Shown in pieces: positions 55,741 through 64,000 of a stretch of DNA of 64,000 nucleotides. The DNA comes from Ophiura sarsii. Lineage: Eukaryota > Echinodermata > Ophiuroidea > Amphilepidida > Ophiuridae. The DNA is taken from assembly GCA_035610835.1 (NCBI GenBank), contig CM069457.1, forward strand, positions 17,578,149 through 17,642,148, in the 5' to 3' direction. The position numbers and the translations under genes were made by a program. The notes under the pieces are model-generated. The model did no database searches. It had not been told where the DNA came from and saw nothing but the letters and a program-made list of their open reading frames with translations. The stretch's first letter is position 1; the number at the start of each line of letters is the position of its first letter.

Positions 55741-58700
55741 GTACTTAGCAAGTCTATCAGAGTAAATTGCTATCTTCGGTTGATACCAAGTATATCAGAA
55801 TGTGATATCTATGCTATCTTCAGTAGATAGCAAGTATATCAGATTAAGTTGCTATCTTTAGAATACACCAAGTCTATCAGGGTATGTTGCTATCTTCAGT
55901 AGATAGCAAGTTTATAAGAGTAAGTAGCTACCTTCAGTAGACAGCAAGTCTATAAGAGTAAGTTGTTATTTTCAGTAGATAGCAAGTCTATCAGAGTAAG
56001 TTGCTATCTTCAGTAGATAGTAAGTCTATCAGAGTAAGTTGCTATCTTCAGTAGATAGCAAGTCTATCAGGGTAAGTTGCTATCTCCAGTAGACACCAAG
56101 TATATCAGGGTAAGTTGCTATCTTCAGTAGATAGCAAGTCTATTAGAGTAAGTTGCTATCTTCAGTAGATAGCAAGTCTATCAGAGTAAGTTGCTATCTT
56201 CAGTAGATAGCAAGTCTATCAGAGTACGTTTCTATCTTCAGTAGATAGCAAGTCTATCAGGGTAAGTTGCTATCTTCAGTAGATAAATGTATTCAGGGTA
56301 AGTTGCTATCTTCAGTAGATACCAAGTGTATCAGCGTAAGTTGCTATCTTCAGTAGATAGCAAGTCTATCAGATTAAGTTGCTATCTTCAGTAGACACCT
56401 AGTCTATCAGGGTAAGTTGCTATCTTCAGTAGATAAATGTATATCAGAGTAAGTTGCTATCTTCAGTAGATACCAAGTATATCAGAGTAAGTTGCTATTT
56501 TCAGTCTATAGCAAGTCTATCAGATTAAGTTGCCATCTTCAGTAGACACCTAGTCTATCAAAGTAAATTGCTATTTTCAGGTAGATGCAAGTGTATCAGA
56601 ATAAAATACTTTCTTCAGTAGATAGCAAGTTTATAAGAGTAAGTAGCTACCTTCAGTAGACAGCAAGTCTATCAGAGTAAGTTGCTATCTTCAGTAGACA
56701 CTAAGTCTATCAGAGTAAGTTGCTATCTTCAGTAGATAGCAAGTCTATCAGATTAAGTTGCTATCTTCAGTAGATAGCAAGTTTATAAGAGTAAGTAGCT
56801 ACCTTCAGTAGATAGTAAGTCTATCAGAGTAAGTTGCTATCTTCAGTAGACACTAAGTCTATCAGAGTAAGTTGCTATCTTCAGTAGATAACAAGTCTAT
56901 CAGAGTAAGTTGCTATCTTCAGTAGACAGCAAGTCTATCAGATTAAGTTGCTATCTTCAGTAGATAGCAAGTTTATAAGAGTAAGTAGCTACCTTCAGTA
57001 GACAGCAAGTCTATCAGAGTAAGTTGCTATCTTCAGTAGACACTAAGTCTATCAGAGTAAGTTGCTATCTTCAGTAGATAGCAAGTCTATCAGATTAAGT
57101 TGCTATCTTCAGTAGATAGCAAGTTTATAAGAGTAAGTAGCTACCTTCAGTAGATAGCAAGTCTATCAGAGTAAGTTGCTATCTTCAGTAGACACTAAGT
57201 CTATCAGAGTAAGTTGCTATCTTCAGTAGATAACAAGTCTATCAGAGTAAGTTGCTATCTTCAGTAGACAGCAAGTCTATCAGAGTAAGTTGCTATTTTC
57301 AGTAGATAGCAAGTCTATCAGATTAAGTTGCTATCTTCAGTAGACACTAAGTCTATCAGAGTAAGTTGCTATCTTCAGTAGATAACAAGTCTATCAGAGT
57401 AAGTTGCTATCTTCAGTAGACAGCAAGTCTATCAGAGTAAGTTGCTATTTTCAGTAGATAGCAAGTCTATCAGATTAAGTTGCTATCTTCAGTAGATAGC
57501 AAGTTTATAAGAGTAAGTAGCTACCTTCAGTAGATAGCAAGTCTATCAGAGTAAGTTGCTATCTTCAGTAGACACTAAGTCTATCAGAGTAAGTTGCTAT
57601 CTTCAGTAGATAACAAGTCTATCAGAGTAAGTTGCTATCTTCAGTAGACAGCAAGTCTATCAGAGTAAGTTGCTATCTTCAGTAGACACTAAGTCTATCA
57701 GAGTAAGTTGCTATCTTCAGTAGATAGTAAGTCTATCAGGGTAAGTTGCTATCTCCAGTAGACACCAAGTTTATCAGGGTAAGTTGCTATCTTCAGTAGA
57801 TAGCAAGTCTATTAGAGTAAGTTGTTATCTTCAGTAGATAGCAAGTATACAAGAGAGAGTAAGTTGCTATCTTCAGTAGATAGCAAGTCTATTAGAGTAA
57901 GTTGCTATCTTCAGTAGATAGCAAGTCTATCAGCGTAAGTTGCTATGTTCAGTAGATAGCAAGTCTATCAGAGTAAGTTGCTATCTTCAGTAGATAGCAA
58001 GTCTATCAGGGTAAGTTGCTATCTTCAGTAGATAAATGTATATCAGGGTAAGTTGCTATCTTCAGTAGACACCAAGTATATCAGGGTAAGTTGCTATCTC
58101 CAGTAGACACCAAGTATATCAGAGTAAGTTGCTATCTTCAGTAGATAGCAAGTCTATCAGAGTAAGTTTCTATCTTCAGTAGATAGCAAGTCTATCAGGG
58201 TAAGTTGCTATCTCCAGTAGACACCAAGTATATCAGGGTAAGTTGCTATCTTCAGTAGATAGCAAGTGTATTAGAGTAAGTTGTTATCTTCAGTAGATAG
58301 CAAGTATATAAGAGTAAGTTGCTATTTTCAGTAGATAGCAGGTCTATTAGAGTAAGTTGCTATCTTCAGTAGATAGCAAGTCTATCAGAGTAAGTTGCTA
58401 TCTTCAGTAGATAGTAAGTCTATCAGCGTAAGTTTCTATCTTCAGTAGATAAATGTATATCAGGGTAAGTTGCTATCTTCAGTAGATACCAAGTATATCA
58501 GAGTAAGTTGCTATTTTCAGTCTATAGCAAGTTTATCAGAGTAAGTTGCTATCTTCAGTAGACACCAAGTCTATCAGAGTAAGTTGCCATCTTCAGTAGA
58601 TAGCAAGTCTATCAGAGTAAGTTGCTATCTTCAGTAGATAGCAAGTCTATCAGATTAAGTTGCTATCTTCAGTAGATAGTAAGTCTATCAGCGTAAGTTT

Positions 58701-60842
58701 CTATCTTCAGTAGATAGCAAGTCTATCAGATTAAGTTGCTATCTTCAGTAGATAGCAAGTCTATCAGATTAAGTTGCTATCTTCAGTAGATAGCAAGTGT
58801 ATCAAAGTAAATTGCTATTTTCAGGTAGATGCAAGTGTATCAGAATAAAATACTTTCTTCAGTAGATAGCAAGTCTATCAGGGTAAGTTGCCATCTTCAG
58901 TAGATATCAGAGTAAGTTGCTATCTTCAGTAGATAGTAAGTCTATCAGAGTAAGTTGCTATCTTCAGTAGATAGTAAGTCTATCAGGGTAAGTTGCTATC
59001 TCCAGTAGACACCAAGTTTATCAGGGTAAGTTGCTATCTTCAGTAGATAGCAAGTCTATTAGAGTAAGTTGTTATCTTCAGTAGATAGCAAGTATACAAG
59101 AGAGAGTAAGTTGCTATCTTCAGTAGATGGCAAGTCTATTAGAGTAAGTTGCTATCTTCAGTAGATAGCAAGTCTATCAGCGTAAGTTGCTATGTTCAGT
59201 AGATAGCAAGTCTATCAGAGTAAGTTGCTATCTTCAGTAGATAGCAAGTCTATCAGGGTAAGTTGCTATCTTCAGTAGATAAATGTATATCAGGGTAAGT
59301 TGCTATCTTCAGTAGATACCAAGTATATCAGAGTAAGTTGCTATCTTCAGTCTATAGAAAATTTATCAGAGTAAGTTGCTATCTTCAGTAGACACCAAGT
59401 CTATCAGAGTAAGTTTCTATCTTCAGTAGATAGCAAGTGTATCAGATTAAGTTGCTATCTTCAGTAGATAGCAAGTGCATCAGAGTAAATTGCTATTTTC
59501 AGATAGATAGCAAGTGTATCAGAGTAAATTGCTATCTATAGCAAGTCTATCAGATTAAGTTGCTATCTTCAGTAGATAGCAAGTGTATCAGAGTAAATTA
59601 CTTTCTTCAGTAGATAGCAAGTCTATCAGGGTAAGTTGCCATCTTCAGTAGATAGCAAGTATATCAGAGTAAGTTGCTATCTCCAGTAGACACCAAGTCT
59701 ATCATGGTAAGTTGCTATCTTCAGTAGATAGCTAGTATATCAGAGTAAGTTGCTATCTTCAGTAGATAGCAAGTGTATCAGAGTAAGTTGCTATCTTCAG
59801 TAGATAGCAAGTGTATCAGAGTAAATTGCTATCTTCAGGTAGATAGCAAGTATATCAGAATAAGTTGCTATCTTCAGTAGATAGCAAGTTTATCAGAGTA
59901 AGTTGCTATATTCAGTAGATAGTAAGTTTATCAGAGTAAGTTGCTATCTTCAGTAAATAGCAAGTTTATCAGAGTAAGTTGCTTTCTTCAGTAGATAGCA
60001 AGTCTATCAGAGTAAATTGTAGTGATAGCAAGTCTATCAGAGTAAATTGCTATCTTCAGTAGATAGCAAGTCTATCACAGTAAATTGCTATCTTCAGTGA
60101 TAGCAAGGCTATCAGAGTAAATTGCTATCTTCAGTAGACACCAAGTCTATTAGAGTAAGTTGCTATCTTCAGTAGATAGCAAGTCTATCAGAGTAAGTTG
60201 CTATCTTCAGTATATAGCAAGTCTATCAGAGTAAATTGCTATCTTCAGTGATAGCAAGGCTATCAGAGTAAATTGCTATCTTCAGTAGACACCAAGTCTA
60301 TCAGAGTAAGTTGCTATCTTCAGTAGATAGCAAGTATATCAGAGTAAGTTGCTATCTTCAGTAGATAGCAAGTATATACAAGTATACTTGGCAACTTACT
60401 CTGATAGACTTGCTATCTACTGAAGATAGCAACTTACTGTTATACTTGGTATCTACTGAAGATAGCAACTTACCCTGATAGACTCGCTATATACTGAAGA
60501 TAGCAACTTACTCTGATATACTTGCTATCTACAGAAGATAGCAACTTACTCTAAAAGACTTGCTATCTACTGAAGATAGTAACTTACCCTGATAGACTAG
60601 GTGTCTTCTGAAGATAGCAACTTACTCTGATATACATGTACTTGCTATCTACTGAAGATAGCAACTTACTCTGATAGACTTGCTATCTACTTAAGATAGC
60701 AACTTACTCTGATAGACTCGTATCTACTGAAGATAGCAACTTATTGTAATAGACTTGCTATCTACTGAAGATAGCATAGATATCACATTCTGATATACTT
60801 GGTATCAACTGACGATAGCAATTTACTCTGATAGACTTGTAA
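55740..60842. repeat. Satellite III, 38-bp unit, about 130 copies, orientation flips near 60385
   Basis: The unit is made of GCAAGTCTATCAGAGTAAGT and TGCTATCTTCAGTAGATA. GCTATCT-TCAGT-AGATAGC gives each unit a 7-bp perfect stem with a 5-base loop. From 55740 to about 60380 all units run one way. At CAAGTATACTTG (60380-60391, itself palindromic) they reverse until 60842. Higher-order runs recur in the 56600-57700 part (for example a GTTTATAAGAGTAAGTAGCT variant at regular spacing). Confidence 0.95.
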
Positions 60843-61041
60843 AGCACAGAACGTACTAGTCTGCTTGTATACGTGTATTTCACTGTCACACAATCGAACA
60901 ACACCCTCTGATACTTCGCCTTGCGAAAACCGCTCCCATCCGAGAACCGACCAATACATTGGTCGGTTCTCGGATGGGAAGTATCAGAGGGTGTTGTTCG
61001 ATTGTGTGACAGTGAAATTATACAAGGTATACAAAGTCGAC

Positions 61042-61790
61042 TAAGGGAGTGTTCATAAATACTTTGGTGGGCGGGGGGGTTGGAAACAATTGAGCCATGG
61101 ACATCTTTTTTTTGTTTGACCCCCCCCAAATAGGGTGGGTTTTTTTCTTGACCCCCCCTTTCAAGAACCTTTTTTTGTGTTGACCCCCCCCCCCCCCCCC
61201 CACCCCCCCGTCTGTTCACGTTATATAACAGAAACAATAACAACATTCTATATAAACCTATAGACATAGTCACAATCACTTTTATTATGGTAGGTGGGTT
61301 ATATCAAACTATTTATTAAAGATATATAATATAACACAAAAAGTCAAACAAAATCAGTGTAGGTCTTCTTCTTTATAATCCTGCCCGACACTCGTGATCG
61401 CTGTGGTACATGTATGTCCTCCTCTTCTTCTTTATCTGCATCCTCTTCATCTTCAAATGTTTTAGGCTCCAGTGGCGGTGGCGTAGCTATATAGGTTATT
61501 GATATTGGGGGGCGGGAAATAAAATGAACCAACAAGATTGTTATGAGTCAAGATACGCGCGTGTAGCGCGCAATTTTTTTTGACTTTACACCTATTTTTG
61601 TCACGATTGAGATACATTTTGGCTGTAAACAATACCAACCTTTTTTTTTGGACCCCCCCTATACAAGCACTTTTTTCCCTGACCCCCCCTTTTAAGAACC
61701 TTTTTTTTGGTTGGCCCCCCCCCTCATATTTTCCAACCCCCCCCCCCCCCCCCCCCCCCCCCCACCAAAGTATTTATGAACACTCCCTAA
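61042..61790. mobile_element. PIF/Harbinger-type MITE, 743 bp
   Basis: The ends GGGAGTGTTCATAAATACTT (from 61045) and the exact inverse (to 61787) are bordered by TAA on both sides (61042-61044, 61788-61790). A 3-bp TWA duplication and G-rich tips fit PIF/Harbinger. Long C runs lie just inside both ends, along with TTTTTT-GACCCCCC repeats. A short minus-strand coding-like fragment lies inside (61344-61500). Confidence 0.8.
61344..61500 (-). pseudogene. Coding-like fragment inside the PIF-type MITE
   Basis: After an acceptor-like CCTATATAG the frame reads ATPPPLEPKTFEDEEDADKE, EEEDIHVPQRSRVSGRII and KKKTYTDFV then stop. An acidic run followed by SGR..KKK resembles the C-terminal tail of some transposase or DNA-binding proteins, but I cannot name it. 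It could be the last remnant of the element's own second gene. Confidence 0.35.
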
Positions 61791-61975
61791 GAATTAACAG
61801 AATTTCCAAACCTGGTCCTTTAATACCACTGACTGTACTCGGAGTCCATGGGTTACTGTACATGAGTGTTATTCAAGATGGCGCGGCAACGTAGCATACG
61901 ACCTGCATTAGGCCTATCATAATACAGACAGCCGGAATAACTCGCAAAAAAGTCGTCATCTCATCAATTATCACG

Positions 61976-62335
61976 TCATCCAGGGCCGTCAGACACTTTT
62001 GTCCAAGGGGGGTGCGTTTCCACGATTTTTTACCGGAAGTAGTAGTATGACGTCAGAGTGTTAGTGCTGCAGCACACTGACGATGCGAGCACCTCTGGCG
62101 CGAAGCCAATAACGGGTGGGGTCCAGGGGCCCACCTTAGGGCCCCTGGTGGGGGTCCAGGGGGCGAAGCCCCCGGAAGCTCTGAGCATTACAGCGAATTT
62201 AGGACACAATTTTCATGTATCTTGCCATCGTTGACCCCATTTTCCATTCATAAAACAACAACATGTTACCCTAAAAAAGAAAGAAAAAAGAAGATTTTCA
62301 AGGGGGGTGCGTCCCCATCTGACGGCCCTGTCATC
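61976..62335. mobile_element. Short TIR element with GGGGTCC-rich core
   Basis: The element 61981-62330 begins CAGGGCCGTCAGA and ends TCTGACGGCCCTG, with TCATC on both sides. It is inserted in the last remaining satellite II unit (ACGTCATC / TCATCTGTAAAT). The core has GGGGTCCAGGGGGCGAAGCC and similar GC-rich inverted words. A 5-bp duplication does not settle the superfamily; the tip resembles hAT elements. Confidence 0.65.
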
Positions 62336-62345
62336 TGTAAATCCA

Positions 62346-62954
62346 GTATTCCATTGCAAATGGTTACCATATTGACAATATAAGATTTTTCAACAATCCA
62401 AAACAATTTCCAAGCGGGACAAATAATGGGTCGGTCAGGCACGTAGAACAGAATTGTTGTTTTTTCGTCGACTAATCACATGCCGTCCATTCATGTGGAT
62501 ATTTTTTCAAAAAGGTTGTAACTATTTTGGGTGAGCAACATCAATGAGGCAAAAACACACAAGTTTGTCTCAGCATACCGTGCGCGTTTTAAATTCACAT
62601 TTTACCCCCAACTTTCCACTTTAACTTTTGAGGAAAACAAATTGCATTTCGCATAGCCTTTTTTTCAGGTTTCTTTTGAGACAAACTTGTTGGTTTTTTG
62701 CCTTTTGGATTATATCCATCTAAATTGAAAATGAATCATCACAGAGAATCTTTTTTCTCTTCACTACCAGTAGACCAGCCAAAGGAATAAATGTGTTCAT
62801 ACCTAGGCTTAATAAAGAACTTGAATATTAAGCTTTCTATTGAAGGGGGGTGGCAAAAATGTAATTTGGAGTTTGTTGTGTTATTAATATCTTTGAACAA
62901 TATACTATCCACCAGTAATCACTCTGATTTAAGCTTTATTTAAAGAGTAATTTG
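62346..62954. other. Non-coding stretch
   Basis: AT-rich; no gene. The word ACAAACTTGTTGGTTTTTTG and its partial inverse (ACACAAGTTTGTCTCA, 62557) hint at a weak foldback at 62540-62700. Confidence 0.4.
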
Positions 62955-63446
62955 GACTTTAAGTATGCTGGTTCCCTGCATCAATGGGCTCCACACAACT
63001 TATCCATAGATGCAGGTACACGCCGATTTCCACTCAAATCTGATTTGCTGGCATAAAAACATGCATATTCCTGATTGACACAAAATGGATCCACAAATAA
63101 ATTTGATCAAGCCAGCGTCACGCTTAGAATGATAACAAATTTGCTGATTGGCACAAACTACACGAGTATCTGCGCTAACCACAGCGCCGGACTTCACACG
63201 CACATGCACGCATGTCATATCGCGCTCCCCATCGCGCCGTAGCTATGGCAGCGCGGCAATGCATTCAGCGTTCGATGCGTTATCTCAGCTACAGTGTGTT
63301 GATCGTTATTTACCTTATGCCATAACAGAGCGACAATGCAATGTGTTGAGCTTACAGTTACGGACGGCATGGATTTGCCTGTACCTGCACCTATGGATAA
63401 GTTGGGCCGGGGATCCAGGGTGCAGGGAACCAGCATAGACTTAAAG
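62955..63446. mobile_element. MITE with about 55-bp inverted ends and 9-bp flanks
   Basis: The 474-bp element 62964-63437 has ends TATGCTGGTTCCCTGCA and its inverse. Further in, ACTTATCCATAGATGCAGGT is matched in inverse by CCTGCACCTATGGATAAG. The flanks GACTTTAAG and GACTTAAAG match at 8 of 9. The size of the flanks suggests a Mutator-like origin. No convincing gene inside. Confidence 0.6.
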
Positions 63447-63705
63447 CTGCTAAAATATAAAGATAAATTAAGCAACTAGCAAATAGAAGTGGCAAATACA
63501 ATTTTAAAAACCTGAGAAAAGTTTCAGACAACGTGACTCCCTTGTGCCTTATTTTCTTTATATTTTTATATTTTCTTTATTAAGCCTATAGGTGTCAAAC
63601 TGTAACAAAAAATACCGGTGATAATTATATTTTGAACACATTTATTGCCTTTGGCTGGTCCCCTCTACTGACCCCTTTCTCTCTCTCGCACCCTTCACTT
63701 TAATA

Positions 63706-64000
63706 TTAAGGGTAGTGTCAACCCTTTTTTATGAAATTTATCAAGCACTGTAACTTTTAAACTATTAATGTGTTGTACATGTATCTAAAAGTATACATTT
63801 TTGTTAATGAAATGAATTTGAGAATACATTTTTGGTATCAAAAAATACAAAAATGCTGATTTTTTAAATTTTGACCAAGAAATTACTTTTTTGGCTCAAA
63901 TTCTTTCAGACAACGTAACAAAATCAGTTTTTAGTAAAATATGCCCAAATTGCACCAAAATCCTCTAAAGACACTTCTCTGGAACACATTTTTTTGTTTT
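63706..64000. mobile_element. TTAA-site MITE (family 1), left part, runs off the window
   Basis: TTAA/GGGTAGTGTCAACCC matches the left end of the element at 257-832. The following words AAAGTATACATTTTT, TTTGAGAATA and TTTCAGACA are in the same order. The right end lies beyond 64000. Confidence 0.65.

Larger units (their letters stand above)
60856..61795. mobile_element. Insertion in the right foldback arm, containing a palindrome
   Basis: Relative to the left arm, extra sequence starts after GAACGTAC and ends before AGAATTTCC. Its core 60873-61026 is a palindrome (CTTGTATA, ATTTCACTGTCACACAATCG, CTCTGATACTT, and their inverses), with a nested inner inverted pair TCGGTTCTCGGATGGGA. The PIF-like MITE 61042-61790 is inserted next to it. 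The words CGAACAACACCCTCTGA also occur at 1999 and 10283. Confidence 0.6.

Noticed and set aside
60758..61279. 173-codon minus-strand frame
   Set aside because: It spans satellite III, a palindrome and the poly-C end of a MITE, so it joins unrelated repeats.

Overview
This is eukaryotic nuclear DNA, most likely from a marine invertebrate deuterostome (echinoderm, hemichordate or similar). The grounds are four spliced, phase-consistent exons of a P-loop sulfotransferase-like family that is expanded in those animals, L2/CR1-, Jockey- and craniofacial-protein-like LINE fragments, AGGCCTA-rich intergenic DNA, and very many short inverted-repeat transposons. A phylum cannot be fixed from the sequence alone. 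There is one assembly gap (49582-49681). Most of the window is non-coding: introns, transposons and satellite DNA.

Protein genes. The only gene I can assemble runs on the minus strand: exons 23571-23763, 17397-17548, 12743-12925 and a terminal exon 11241-11540, about 275 residues. The 5' part carrying the P-loop was not found. A second intact terminal exon (5903-6199) lies downstream because an 8-kb block (1609-9599) was tandemly duplicated (9894-11982); the second copy later lost about 5.9 kb in three pieces. A separate probable first coding exon, with one membrane segment and a good splice donor, lies at 33421-33579 on the minus strand. Other coding-like pieces are transposon remnants or unrecognised.

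Layout. 1-12.1 kb: duplicated block with TTAA, Mutator-like and foldback elements. 13.1-16.6 kb: a roughly 26-copy, 108-bp minisatellite bracketed by 16-bp inverted repeats, inside an intron. 18.3-23.3 kb: a three-level nest, a TAA-site element split by a LINE that is split by a 2.1-kb palindromic TTAA element. 24-27 kb: decayed LINE. 27-39.5 kb: palindromic elements, a 95-bp minisatellite, a hAT element with a transposase fossil, and a LINE tail. 39.8-44.05 kb: satellite I (about 34 bp). 44.5-54 kb: sparse DNA with tRNA-like sequences, the gap, and an L2-like LINE split cleanly at a TA. 54.3-62.3 kb: a giant inverted structure of satellite II (37-39 bp), a 160-bp single-copy segment and satellite III (38 bp), with the last two repeated in inverse order on the right. 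This resembles the foldback (FB) elements of flies and TU elements of sea urchins. Satellites I and III share a 20-bp hairpin-forming core.

The features do not form one pathway. The main story is one slowly dispersing gene whose introns and flanks host successive waves of mostly non-autonomous DNA transposons and foldback satellites. Several empty sites can be reconstructed exactly.
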